Of a stretch of 64,000 nt of DNA, positions 42,238-53,750 are shown one piece after another. A model generated the notes under the pieces. That model had not been told where the DNA came from. It did no database searches and saw nothing but the letters and a program-made list of their open reading frames with translations. Within the stretch, counting starts at the first letter, position 1. Every line of letters starts with the position of its first letter. The stretch covers positions 496,001 through 560,000 of the forward strand of contig NW_019173936.1 in assembly GCF_001642475.1 (NCBI RefSeq), in the 5' to 3' direction. The stretch is from Fonsecaea monophora (Eukaryota; Ascomycota; Eurotiomycetes; Chaetothyriales; Herpotrichiellaceae). The position numbers and the translations under genes are program-made.

Positions 42238-44327
42238 TCAAGGCGTTTTCCTTTCGGTAAAGACGAGGTTCAAAGGTGGACAGGCTAGAGTAAACCCATC
42301 AGTCATGTCCCGAGTGAACCTGGCTGGATCCTCCCCTTGTGCCAGAGCGAAGTCGTAACGGTGGACTATGTAAGCCGTGACATATCGTAACTCCATCAAC
42401 GCGAGCTGTTTGCCAATACAGCTATACGGGCCTGATGTTGAAAGCGTTTTGTTAGCTAACTGCGCCCAACGTGATCTTTCCTTTCGTTGAAAAGTCGTGG
42501 ATGGCTGGACTGCAAAATCAATGTCGTGGACTTACCTGACGAAAAGGGAACAAAAACAGAGGCATCCACGGTCAATTCGGGGTTTGTGGTCCATCTTTCA
42601 GGGAGGAATTCCTCTGGTCTTTTGAAATTTCGTTCGTCTGCACCATAATGAGAACATATTCACTTGCTCCGGCCTCAGAAGTGTTATGAACAGAGAAACA
42701 TACCTCTGAACACAGTGTATAGGGGGACATATACAATCGTGTTCCCGGGCACAAAGGTGTCCCCAATCATCATCCCTTCGGGAGGTGTCAATCGCTGGAC
42801 TCCTGAAGGTACGGGAGGATGAAGACGTAATGTCTCATTGATGAAAGCATCCAAGTGCTTGCTCCTCGAGAGTGCTCCAGCATCAACCTCGTTGGACTCA
42901 AATAGCGGATCCACGTGCTCCCGGAGCTTAGTCAATAAATGGGGTTCTGTTGACAGATGAAAGAAGAGCGTCGTCAGAGTTGCGGCGGTGGTATCGCTGG
43001 AAGATGCTGTCAGATGTAGTCTTTAGGAAAACAACGATCGGCACTTTAGGAGGAGGAAGAGGATATTCATTACCTCCCAGCAACGACAATCAAATAGGCA
43101 TCTGCCTGAAGATTCAGCAGGCTCTGGGCCGTCTTCGGGTCTTGCTTTTCATATTCCTCAAGCAGATAAGAGAATACATCCGGCTTGTCAGGCTTCATCT
43201 GGGGGGCATTAGTCAGAGAGAGGGACGTTCGCTTGTTACTCGATTGAAACCCACCTTCATCCTCTCGTCCACTTGACTATTGACGAAGTTCCAGAATCTC
43301 TTATGCTCGAAATTAAGGATCGGTATGGACCTGAAGATTGGAGCGACCCATACAACGTGTTTAAAGTAGCCAGCCATGGTCATATTTGTCTTGAGAGAGT
43401 TCATAAAGTAGTGCTTGACGCCATTCTTAACCATATCGAAAGATTTTCCAAATGCTAGGTCGCCCATAACATCAAAGCTGTAAAAGTTGAACCAGTCAGT
43501 GACATTTAATGGTGTGCCCTTTTGCGACTCGATAGCATTCATCAGTCCCGTGGTGTATGAGACGACCCGGGGTTCATAATCGCGAAGACCTGAGGATTCA
43601 GCACATTAGACTTCAATGAACGAGGCTTCCTTGAGGAGATCCAGGTGGAGGTTACTTTTGGCACCAAAGCCTCGATCCCAAACTTTCCTCCTGTGAGAAT
43701 GCTCCTGCTTGTCTCGGCTGTTCTGCAGAGCCACCCGTGGTCGCATTCCATTATACCAAGGTCCCTTCGTGCAGGGAGTCTGCGCCGAGTTTACTGCTTG
43801 AATCGCCCGAGGATCTGCAATAGACAACTCCATGGGTCCTGGTCAAAGGTCAGCGTCCGAATTTCCTTTCGTCTCGTGGGAGGCGAGGGTCTACCAAGTC
43901 TCACAAAATCTCCATACTGTCTGTGCAAGGCTTGGACCTCTTCATAAAGATGTAATTTGGACCTGACGGAAAGTGATGTTGGATATATGGTAGACAGCCG
44001 TGCCCAGAGGGGGCCCGGAAACCTGGAGAGCCGATGGAAGAATCCACGATATATCAAGATACTAGTGAACGTGCCTACTAGAACGCACATGCCTAGCGCC
44101 GACACATGGAGCACTGCAAGGAGGACTGCTGTCCATGATGGCGTATATGCAGTCAAGAACCCAAGGAGAAGCAACTGCGTGGTGAAAAAAGCCGAGATCA
44201 AAGACGGTGCAGATGAGTCCCATTCGCCATAACGTAACAGTGTCAAATGGAGGGTGACACCCAACAGTACCGCCCACAGGTAGCTTTGTGGAGACTGCAG
44301 AAGTGTAAGGACGTCCATGGTCGACAT
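42238..44327 (-). CDS. Cytochrome P450 monooxygenase, membrane-anchored
   Basis: Seven exons: 43895..44327, 43656..43838, 43255..43589, 43074..43198, 42704..42996, 42536..42637 and 42238..42431. All six introns (56-104 nt) have GT-AG ends and keep the frame, giving 554 aa. Three hydrophobic segments precede the Pro-rich hinge (RFPGPLWARLS). Joins restore YGDFVRLGPMELSI and WDRGFGAKSLRDYEPRV. The oxygen-binding I helix is AGSDTTA (residues 357-363). The ExxR pair is Glu413/Arg416 in INETLRLHPP, followed by ERW and the heme loop FSSGPYSCIGKQLA with ligand Cys495. The Arg usual two positions before the Cys in FxxGxRxCxG is Tyr here. It needs a P450 reductase. The substrate is unknown; the neighbouring kinase fusion may share it. 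Confidence 0.92.
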
Positions 44328-45724
44328 TGAGCGAATGCAGGACTTTCACCTGGGCGACTATAACGACAGAGTGAGATAGGTAGAACTGGCATCAACTAAC
44401 ATTAATACCTCTGTATCGTGACATTGAAATGCTTGTTAGGAACAGCATACTCGTATCGCCTGGCTTAGCTAGTCGGGACTGTTGACATCGTGCACCTGAC
44501 GTCCGTCTGCAGGGACAGCCATCGCTACCCTGACATAGCATGGATGGTCATCATCCAAAGGCCAATCACGGTCGTGTCTGCAAGACTGGGGATGGAAATG
44601 CGGGGGCAAGGCCACCAAGGCTTAGTTTTATCCGAGGATACGGGAATAGCAGACCAGACGATACTTCGTCCACTTGTCGGCAGTTTGCTGCGTCTGTTGT
44701 TGATGGAGAGTATGTCCTGTTCGCCACGGGAGAGCAACCATGACCGAGTTTGACTTTTTGAGTGACTTGGGGACGTTGTAGTGGGGAGACACTGTTTTCT
44801 GGTAGAGCCTCTCCGAACCTTATCGGCTGTCCAGTCATCCAAACTTCCTTACCAAGAAGATGCTTCCTTATCTCTACCTGCATCTCTCCAGGCAATGAGC
44901 AAATTGTCCATGTCGAACCGGGCAGTGGTTAGCAAGGCTAATCCCCCTATTTCATTTTGCCTTGGCAAACCTGCAAAGATGGTGGTACTCGCGGTGCGGT
45001 GCTTGTTAGGCCTATAGCAACAGAGGCGTGAAGCGAGATCCTCTTACAGCGAAGCCAGTGGAGTCGGTTCGACAACAAGGTATCGCCATGTGTGATGTTG
45101 TTGGAGGGTATCTAGGCGGACAAGGTGTAGGAGACAATCGAGCTTTGAGCTCGGAGTTCATATTCATCGCAGCTGGACAGTCTCCGTAATCAATGTGGCA
45201 CCATGGGAGACCGTGAATATGTGCCTGGAGCTTGGTAAGGCAAGACGATGAGACTGGTCGGTGGCTCATATTTCATCTCAACTCACCTCAGTTTCGCTAC
45301 TGTGCCGAGGAGGGCTGTAGAGAAGCGGCAGAAGTAAGACTTGGTTAAAAGGAGCGCAGCCTTGGGTGGCCAGAGTGACAAACTGCGGCCCCAGTCATGG
45401 TTGGTGTGATTATTCCCTCCAGTCCGCCAATGGGAATCGCCTCTAGAAATTCTCATCCGCCACATGCGAATTCCCCCCTGCACCCTGTAACCTGCAACTT
45501 GCCAAACTGCGCAGCAGGTTCCTGTATCACCTCCTGAAGAATCCATCACTGGAGTTCAACTTCAACAATGAGTCAATTAGACTCTCGCTGCCTGGTGGCA
45601 TAATTACTGCATTGGACTTGCATCGTCTATATTGTCCCTTATCCAACAGTTATGACCACGTAGGGAGACTCCGAGACCCTTTGGTAATATACGTTTCCCA
45701 TCAACTACCCCAGCCTCTGGAACA
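44328..45724. other. Intergenic region, divergent P450 / GT90 promoters
   Basis: A 1.4 kb gap between divergent genes. Several ~80-105-codon frames at 44525-45020 overlap on both strands without recognisable content. The ~120 bases before 45725 look like a leader. No gene is called. Confidence 0.5.
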
Positions 45725-47815
45725 ATGGGCCCCATCGAGTTTAACAAGCGACGCATCATCCTGCTCATCGCCAGCATCATCGCCTTCTACATCGTCTTTC
45801 ATGGCCTTTCACCCTCTGGTGACAACTTTCGAGAAGTTGCTTCCCACATCCCCATCCCAGGCCATTTGAACCCAACCGAGCACAAACTTCCCCCTCCAGC
45901 GCCCGATCCAGACACGATATGGGACCTAGGTCCCGATCCATCTCCTCCACCCGAGCCTGAGCATGAACTCGAACATGACACCGATAGCGAGAAACCAACA
46001 CCTCCCCAATCGCAACCCGTGGAGCACTTCGACTTACACCCCATTGCACAGTTGATGCGGGAAGCCGATACTGAATGGCGGACTTACGAGACCGATATCT
46101 CGACAACATTTAGGCAGACAGTGGAAAAATATAGAAGCAAATATGGCAGACATCCTCCGCCGGGATTTAAAGACTGGTATAGGTTCGCACGAAAGAGGAA
46201 CGTATTCAACATTGATGATTTTAACCAAATCATGGACGACTTGCGCCCCTTCTGGGCCATCAATGCGTCTGTGATCCGGAGCCACGCTGCCCATATGTGG
46301 GAAAATCCTGACTTTGGAGTATCCGTCCTTCATATCCGCAATCACAAGGTGGTCAGGGTGGACAACCCGAGTTGGAGGTCTGAAACCATGGAGAAAGTCA
46401 TCGAGAAGTGTATCAAATTCCTTCCCGACATGGACATCCCCATGAACAGATTGGATCAACCGCGTCTGATCGTTCCTTGGGAGGATATGCAAGAGTTTCT
46501 ACAAAAGGAGTACCACACACGTGTTATGGCACCCGAAGTCACCGACAGCTTTACGAAGGATCTACCAGAGCTCCTGGATATGAGCATCGAAGACAAGGAA
46601 CTCGACCACTCCACAAGACTCAGTGAGGACTGGATATTTGCTCCTGGCAAGCAGTACATGAATCTCGCCGCCAAAGGCTGCCCCCCAGAGTCCCCGGCAC
46701 GGGCAAAGATGTCTGTCGCCGAGGCGGATGCTTTGTACAAAGAGCCCAAGCTCGGGTTTGTGAAGAACTTCAACCTGTCGACCGATCTGTGCACGGTGGG
46801 TCCCACTATCCAGGATTTGCACGGTATGCTGTATTCAGCAAGCAGCGTCATTGCCTCCCACAAGCTGGTGCCCATCTTCGGCGAATGTAAAGTCAGTGTC
46901 AATAACGATATTCTCTTTCCAGCAAACATGTACTATCAGCATGATGTGCGATATGATTACAATGGGGAGGAAGACGTCGATTGGCGCGATAAGCAAGATA
47001 ATACCATCTGGCGTGGCGTCACTTCGGGTGGTGTCCAGCTCGAGGATAACTGGGACAGAATGCACCGACAGAGACTTGTTCAGCTTTTCAACGGCACGTA
47101 CATGCAAATGACTGGCAAAGAGGTCAAAACTCTGACCGAAAAAGACGACGGACCGGGCAAAGTGAACACTACTTATGAGCTTTATGATCGGTTCAAGCCT
47201 TCCGAATTTGCCGACCGCCATAGCGATATCGGATTCACGGAGCCGATGTCCTGTCTCCCTAATTGTTCTTTCTACAATAGCGTGTTCTCTTGGAAGCCAC
47301 AAGTCCCGCTTACTTCACAATTTAAATCGAGATACTTGATCGACGTCGACGGGCATTCATTCTCCGGGCGTTGGCACGCATTCCTGCAAAGCAAGAGTCT
47401 CGGACTCAAAGCCACCATCTTCCGTGAGTGGCACGACAGTCGACTTCTAGCATGGCGCCATTTTGTTCCCGTGGACAACCGATACGACGACATCTACGGA
47501 CTCCTGACATATTTTATTGGATATGGCAAACCTTACAAACAACATGCCGAGGAAGGCGAAGACTTGAATCCGCGGGTCTTCATTGCTCGGCATGATAGGG
47601 AGGCACAGACGCTCGCTCGGCAGGGTCGCGAGTGGGCAAACAAGGTGCTTAGGCGGGAGGATATCGAGGTATACATGTTCAGGTTACTTCTGGAGTATGG
47701 ACGCTTGATTGACGACAATCGGGACTTTATTGGCTATTCTGGTGATGGCAGTGAGTTGGACAAATTTGATGAGGGTGAAGAGGACGAAGGCCGCTGGGGT
47801 ATCGGAGGATGGTGA
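45725..47815 (+). CDS. CAP10-like glycosyltransferase, family 90
   Basis: Single exon, 696 aa. A short basic cytosolic end (NKRR) is followed by a signal-anchor helix (residues 11-27), giving a type II membrane protein of the Golgi or ER. A Pro/Glu-rich stem (residues ~50-105) precedes the catalytic region. The CAP10 core includes FGECKVSVNNDILFPANMYY, NTIWRGVTSGG, YLIDVDGHSFSGRWHAFLQSKSLGLKATIFREWHDSRLLAWRHFVPVD and a C-terminal REDIEVYMFRLLLEY helix. The DVDGHSFSGRWHAFLQS stretch is the family's sugar-nucleotide-binding signature. Cryptococcus Cap10/Cxt1 relatives include xylosyltransferases, and animal relatives act on Ser in EGF domains. Donor and acceptor here are unknown. The C-terminus ends in an acidic then Gly-rich tail. 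Confidence 0.9.
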   Translation: MGPIEFNKRRIILLIASIIAFYIVFHGLSPSGDNFREVASHIPIPGHLNPTEHKLPPPAPDPDTIWDLGPDPSPPPEPEHELEHDTDSEKPTPPQSQPVEHFDLHPIAQLMREADTEWRTYETDISTTFRQTVEKYRSKYGRHPPPGFKDWYRFARKRNVFNIDDFNQIMDDLRPFWAINASVIRSHAAHMWENPDFGVSVLHIRNHKVVRVDNPSWRSETMEKVIEKCIKFLPDMDIPMNRLDQPRLIVPWEDMQEFLQKEYHTRVMAPEVTDSFTKDLPELLDMSIEDKELDHSTRLSEDWIFAPGKQYMNLAAKGCPPESPARAKMSVAEADALYKEPKLGFVKNFNLSTDLCTVGPTIQDLHGMLYSASSVIASHKLVPIFGECKVSVNNDILFPANMYYQHDVRYDYNGEEDVDWRDKQDNTIWRGVTSGGVQLEDNWDRMHRQRLVQLFNGTYMQMTGKEVKTLTEKDDGPGKVNTTYELYDRFKPSEFADRHSDIGFTEPMSCLPNCSFYNSVFSWKPQVPLTSQFKSRYLIDVDGHSFSGRWHAFLQSKSLGLKATIFREWHDSRLLAWRHFVPVDNRYDDIYGLLTYFIGYGKPYKQHAEEGEDLNPRVFIARHDREAQTLARQGREWANKVLRREDIEVYMFRLLLEYGRLIDDNRDFIGYSGDGSELDKFDEGEEDEGRWGIGGW

Positions 47816-48387
47816 ACAACCATGGACAGAGACGCCCTCAGGAGAATGACGGAGACTTCATTCCCCAAATGAGAGCCGGATTCACGTTCCGCAGAGAGTA
47901 TCCTGCTTTGCATTTCGACTCACCAGTCATCTAGTGTGGGGAGAGCAGGATCACCACCGATGGCAATGCCCAGTAACTCTACAGAGCACAACACTCTGAT
48001 TGCTCTACCAGCTTGATGCCGTTTGCGAAGGTCGCGGCAGGTCACAACTACTACGGATGACTTACCACTTGTTTTGAAACAAGACGCGGACCTTGGTTGT
48101 CAGTTAAAGAGTCCATGGCTGGATGGTGGCGAAGGAGACTCGGAGCAAAAAGGCTGGTAATGTACTATCAATAAAACCCACAGATTATGGGACAGTTTTG
48201 GTTCCTTTTCTGGCCGGCGCAATCCCAATCTTATGGGGATAGAGACTATGGTATAAGAAGGAACGCGATGGGCATCGCAAATAAAACTGTCAAAACAGGT
48301 CGTCAAATCAATCAACAAGAAGTTGACCAAAGTGTGGCTTCCGTTGTCGTCTATAAGTGCTATGGATGTATCGCTAGACGGAGGTTC
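47816..48387. other. Intergenic, convergent 3' ends
   Basis: A 572-base gap between the convergent GT90 and Spb1 genes. The frames running into Spb1 from this side are shadows. No feature is supported. Confidence 0.6.
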
Positions 48388-50956
48388 CTACTTCTTCAAC
48401 TTCTTCTTGAGCCTCTTCTCGGCCCTCACGTCCTTCTTCAACCGGGCGTCCACAATCTTGTATTTGCCCTTGACGCCCCTCGGCCGTCCAGCGACGCCGC
48501 GATTCGCACCTCTCGCGACCACCAGCTTGACCTTCTCCTTTGGTCTCCCCTTCTTGGCCGCGCGGGCCATCATTCTCGAAATGGTCGAGGCCTTGTCCTT
48601 TTCGCTCACGCCCTCGTCTTCGAGCAACAGCGCGGATTTCTTGCGAAGCTTCTCCAGCCGCTGAGCCGCTTTCATCTTCTTCCGCCCTTTGGCCTCCAGG
48701 ACCTTCTTGATGGGCCGGGCATTCAACGCGCGCAGCTTTTCTTTGATTGCCGCCGCGGCGGCCTTCGTGATCGGTCTAATGGGGCGAGAATGTCGGTCTT
48801 CGTCGTCCAAGAACCAGTCGGGGAGACCGTCAGTATCGCGGAAGGTGTATTTGTTGAAATTGTCGTCGATCAGGTCTTTGGCTGTGGTTTCCTTAGTTGC
48901 GAGGGAGTGTGCAAGCGTCATGGCTTCCGCGGTGATGATGTCGACGTCCAAATGGCCGGACGGTGTCAATGGGTCTTCGGGTCGCGGAGGCTTTGTAGTG
49001 GAAGAGGTAGATGGTTTAATCGTAGCCTCAGCCTCGGATTCGGATTCATCATCTGCGGATTGAGACGACGGTCGTTGTTTGTTCAATGCTGGCTTGAGCG
49101 ACTTGTCTTGCTGCTCTTTTGATGTACGGGCCTTCGTGGCTGTCCGGTCTGCGTGGTCTGACGAGTCGTCGTCCATCTCAATTGCACTGTCCTTGTCCAG
49201 GTCTTCTTGTTCATCGTCAATGCCCAAATCCTGGAAAATTTCTTGGTCGAAAAACATGGCCGCCTTGGCTGAAAGACCATCACTTTTCGGAATTTGTTTC
49301 ATGGGGTAGCCGTCCTCTTCGTCATCATAGTCGGCGTCAGTGACTCCATCGGAAGATGTGGCCTCGTCATCGGATAGACCTTCCCATTCATCGGTTTCCT
49401 TTTCTCTTCTCGCTCGCTTTGCTCGTGCTTTGGCGTCCGCTTCCTCCCGCCTTTGCTGATAGGATTCGTACATGAAGTCTAGTTCCCTTTCAAGCCTGTC
49501 ACCAGCGTCGTCATCATCACTCTCGGAGCCAAGCTCTGAGTCTTCCGACCCAGAGTCCTCCTCGTCCTCCATGTCGTTATTGCCAATCTCGCCAGAGCCC
49601 TGAGCCTTGTCAGCTGTTTGGATGCTGAACATGGTCCCATCCGCCCCAGGGCCACTCTGCTCCAATCCAATGTCAAACGGCGCAGTCATGTGCATCTGCA
49701 TCCGGACAATCTCTTTTCGCTTCCTTTCGTTCTCTTTGCGTCGTTCTTTCCTCTTCTCCTTGCTGTCTCGATCCTTCAATTTCTGCAGCTCTTCTTGAAG
49801 TTTGAGTTCTTCGTCCATCGACTCGACCTGTGCCACCTCTTCTCCGTCCTGCTCTTGGGTCTGTATTTCCTGCTCTTGTTTTCTAGCTTTACTCGACAAG
49901 CCAAACTGGTCGCGGACTTTCAGCCGCCACCGAAGTAACGTCCGGAACTCTTTCTTTCCTAGCACCTTCAAGTCTGCGCAGCATTGTCTGATTTCGGCTG
50001 TCGTCTCGGGAAGTCGACTTATTGTAGCTAATGCGAGATCGCCGTTGGGTGGCTGCTCGAAACTTAGTTTGTTCATGGAGCCTAAAATCGCAATCGGGTC
50101 TGTCGTGTGGATGAAATCGGTGACAGGGACTTCTTTATGTTGTGTCCAGTCGCCTTCTTCATAACCTTCTCTTTTCCTTTTCTTCTTTTCGGGGTTGAAG
50201 ACTTTGGCTTCGTTGTTCGGTGTGGGCTCCTGCACCTCCGCAAAAACATGTTTCGGGTCCAAAAACTTGGGATCCAGTCTCTTTGGTGCCTTGAAACCTC
50301 TGCATACCACGAAGATTTCCGCAGACACGTTCCTGGACGAAGGTGGTTTTGTAGCCTCGACCGATGTGAACAGCTGTTTGAACACCCAAAGCAGCGCGTT
50401 GTAGTCCTTGGACCGAAACACCTTTGTGACAAATGTGCCTCCTTCTTTCAGAAATTCTGTCGCCAATTTCATTGACTGCAGAACCAACTCCGCCTGCGAG
50501 AAAGCGTCTTGTACCCAGGCCACACCAACGTTGGGCGCCCCATCATGTAGCACTGTGTCGGCCTTCATATGTTTTAGGTGCTGCCGAATAGTCGCTCGAC
50601 ATTTGTCCGTGGTGATGTCGCTCTGAAAGGAGATGACTCGAGGTATGGGCTTAATGGGAGCCAGATCTACACCGATAATCAGGCTCTGCGCAGGCATTGT
50701 CTCTGCTGCGACTTGACACCAAGATCCCGGTGCGGCGCACAGATCCAGCAGCACCCGACTCTTCTCCAGGAACCCATATTTCTTATTCAGCTGGATCAAC
50801 TTGAACGCCGCTCGTGCCCGGTAGCCTTTCTCTTTGGCGAGTTTGTACCATTTGTCTGAGAGAGGGAGTCAGCCACTTTTTCCCGCGCAGTATTGCCAGA
50901 TCGATGGTGGAACACATACCAAGCCGTCCTTTGCCGTGCTTTTTTTGGATCGCCAT
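48388..50956 (-). CDS. spb1: rRNA 2'-O-ribose methyltransferase Spb1 (FtsJ family)
   Basis: Two exons: 50920..50956 and 48388..50855, with an intron at 50856..50919; the product is 834 aa. The joined start reads MAIQKKHGKGRLDKWYKLAKEKGYRARAAFKL, the conserved Spb1/FtsJ beginning carrying the first catalytic Lys. The S-adenosylmethionine site is VLLDLCAAPGSWCQVA, followed by VLHDGAPNVG (catalytic Asp) and GGTFVTKVFRSKDY (second Lys). A long, highly charged region with acidic runs and coiled coil follows. The Spb1 C-terminal domain (IKPSTSSTTKPPRPEDP to the end) finishes in lysine-rich repeats (RGVKGKYKIVDARLKKD). In yeast it methylates the A-loop guanosine of 25S rRNA in pre-60S particles in the nucleolus. 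The length matches the family (~840 aa). Confidence 0.96.
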
Positions 50957-51473
50957 GGCGGATGACGGTCTAGAGACTCACTCGTAGCGCCTTCGTCAAT
51001 GCTGGCCCCAGAAATTTAGGACCAGAGTGCACAACCTAGACAAGTATCTCAGAGGGCCACCACATTTTATAACACTGGACAAAGAAAATTCGAGCCAAGA
51101 TCGGATAGGTCCACAGCGGGGGCTCCATCTACGCTAGGGGTCCAGTGGCGCTGCTTTGTCAAACGGGGTAGCGGCATGGACATTCATTGGTCTCAATATA
51201 ACCAATGCAGTTCTCAGCAAAAGCAGCATGGCTGTTCTAACTGTCGTACATATCGAAGAGATTGGAGTAATGCTTCAGTGTGGATGACCAGTCCTTATGA
51301 TCTTGACTACGTAAACTCGTGTTATGCTTTTGGATTTCTGTTTCATAATAGCTGAACAGCGAGTCATCTCACCGGCATTGAGGACACATTGCCATCGAGG
51401 GTAGAATAGAAACAGAGGTCGAGAAATACATCCCAGTCTGCGCCTCAGGCCTACATAGATTGAAGGACTAGTT
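50957..51473. other. Intergenic: Spb1 promoter and uL4m downstream region
   Basis: A 517-base gap between two minus-strand genes; no additional coding frame is supported. Confidence 0.5.
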
Positions 51474-52552
51474 TCACAAATACTGTACAACCTTCTCAGG
51501 CACCTGAAGCTTATTCGCAAGCTTCACATCCTTCAACGCTTTCTCATACGTGAACACCGTTCCGTTCTCCTTGAATGTCTGTTCCTTACACAGCAAACTG
51601 AGCAGGGCAGATCTCTCAATCACTACCCGCCCGCTAGTGAGGAGGTCCTTGACATCCACGTCCTCGATGTCTTTCAGATCTCCATGCTCGCCAATTGTTT
51701 CCATCTCTTCAAAGATTCGTGCACCACTTGATTCAGGCGTACTTGTGACGAGGAGGCTACGGCCGTACCCCTGGCCCCAGCAATTGGCCTCGAAAATGTT
51801 ATTGAGAAACCGTGCGCCGTTTCCCGTTGGCAGATTGATCTTGTCATTGAGAATGATCAACTCGTTCCTCCTGAAACGGTAACTTAGCGCGATTCGAAAG
51901 GCCTGGTGGTAGACTTTCTTCTGTAACTCGGACGAGAAATCTCTGGGCTTTGGACCAAAGGCGACACCACCTCCTCTTCTGATCGGGGACTTCTTGTCCC
52001 TCACACGAGCACGGCCTGTGCCTTTCTGCTGGTACAGCTTGCGATTGGACCCATGGACTTCAAAACGCCATTTTGTGCTCGCCGTTCCCTGGCGTGTCGC
52101 GTCCGCTTCATAGATGACAGCGCGATGAAGAAGGTCTCTGCGCAAAGGAGCGTCAAGGTATCGTGAGCCGTACAGAGCATAACGAGCAGGTTCGACGTGA
52201 GGCCACGAATACAGGGTCGCTAGCACCGGATGGTCTAGAGCATGGAGCTCGACGGAGGACGGAGAGGTCGACAAGCCGGGAGTGGGCGAGGTTACAATGA
52301 AGGGATTTCCTAGGTGAAACGAATCATGACTTGTTACAGAGTCCGTTGTGAGGGTGGAAACAGGTGGCTGAGTTTGAGAAGCGATTGTTCGACAACCTAG
52401 CCTCGGTGCCAGGCATTGCTATACACGAGTTAACAACAGCCACTACCGCACAATTGGGGAGGATTTCGTACTGTCAAGGGATCGGCGACATTTAGCTGGT
52501 TGAATCTTCTCGCGAGCCCCAGCAGACTGCGCGATGCCGATGTGTGCTGCAT
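51474..52552 (-). CDS. Mitochondrial large-subunit ribosomal protein uL4m
   Basis: Two exons: 52472..52552 (27 codons) and 51474..52418, with an intron at 52419..52471 that carries a GTTAAC branch; the product is 341 aa. The spliced N-terminus (SASRSLLGLARRFNQLNVADPLTQCLAPRLGCRTIAS) is a convincing mitochondrial presequence. The L4 core follows: PLRRDLLHRAVIYEADATRQGTASTK, KLYQQKGTGRARVRDKKSPIRRGGGVAFGPKPRDFS, then YHQAFRIALSYRFRRNELIIL. The GTGRAR...GPKPRDFS loop is the universal L4 rRNA-binding extension. The yeast counterpart is Yml6. It is a structural mitoribosome protein near the exit tunnel. The first exon was found by extending the frame upstream; the track-internal ATG at 52274 would remove the presequence. 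Confidence 0.92.
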
Positions 52553-53750
52553 CAATTGAACTGGGCAGCTGGTATCAAGACCGGCTAGATGTTGACCAAC
52601 CACTTCACCTTGTGAATGATGGAAGAAGGACAGAACATGTACTAAATCATCGCGAAGTTGGAGTTCACGCGTAAAATAATAGCTGCGAAGTTGCGCCAGA
52701 AGTTTTTGGTCATCACGTGACACAGCCTTGTCGGGTCACGTTTTCGCCAGCTGTCTCAGCCTTCTAATGTTCTGTCTAGTTGTAAGAGACGAGGTTCCAC
52801 TCCAGAGTTGATCTCTACCTAGTTAAATAAGATATTGGATCTATTTGAGACTGCTTTCACAATTTGATGAAGTCGTGCCTCCCCATACTGTATCAGGGTC
52901 AAGGCTCAGCCAAATTTCAACCCTGCGGTTCTACAGCTGGTCGGATCCATATCCTGTTCGTGCATTGAGATCTGCAGAGGCTGCCGCTGCTTGCCGAGGG
53001 ACTCCACACCGAAGATATTGCGGCAAGAGTTCTACTTGTATCGAGTTGCGGATGAGAAGAATTTTCTCCTTGAGAAGTCCAGTATTCGCTGGGTGAATCC
53101 CGGTCCGCGCGAGGTGGCGGAGAAGCCGATATGCCGTTTATCCAGCGGAGCCAAGTGCCTACTTGAGTACTTGCCTAGACTGCTAGGTTCTGGACGCCCC
53201 GGGGGAAGTCTGAGGTACTCCGTAGTTGCTACTCCATGTTTTCTGTGCTCCCAGACTTATTAATCAGACAAGCCTTGTGCAGCCCCTGTACGACCCTACA
53301 TGATGGCTAAGTGGGGGATGCCCACTCTCGTCAGATCCTCTCCTCTCGGTAGCCTCATGTGCCTCATTTAAATTCTCCTTGCATCTCGTTTACATTGAGT
53401 CACAGTCGTTCTAGGATACAGACCTTTCCCGTCCAGCAGTTTCACTTACCTCTTGCACCTTTGCAATTCCAACCCAACCGGCCCTAACCCTCCCTCAAAC
53501 GTTTATCAGCACAGACCTTCACCCCGCTGCGCGACAATCCCAAAGCTTTTGACCTAATCGAACTATTCTTTCCATGAAGCAAAAAGCCGCGGAGCGCATC
53601 AGCCCATGCTCTCAGCGTCTGAACTTGGGCCTCGTTCATCCTGCAGAATCCGTTCACTAGTAGAGAATGCTCCTGCGATGGCTACACACCACTAGCCCGC
53701 ATGTCGCGATAACGACCGATAGATGAAACAACTATTCCCCGATAACGATA
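52553..53750. other. Intergenic, divergent uL4m / NirA-like promoters
   Basis: A 1.2 kb gap between divergent starts. From about 53400 the plus strand is C/T-rich, suggesting a leader for the downstream regulator gene. No gene or repeat is supported. Confidence 0.5.

Noticed and set aside
39731..44327. Idea of a classical secondary-metabolite cluster around the P450
   Set aside because: No polyketide synthase, peptide synthetase, terpene cyclase or prenyltransferase is visible; flanking genes are a ribosomal protein and a GT90 protein.
48187..49122. 311-codon plus-strand frame overlapping the end of Spb1
   Set aside because: It is antisense to the lysine- and acid-rich C-terminus of Spb1, where low-complexity coding sequence leaves the opposite strand open.
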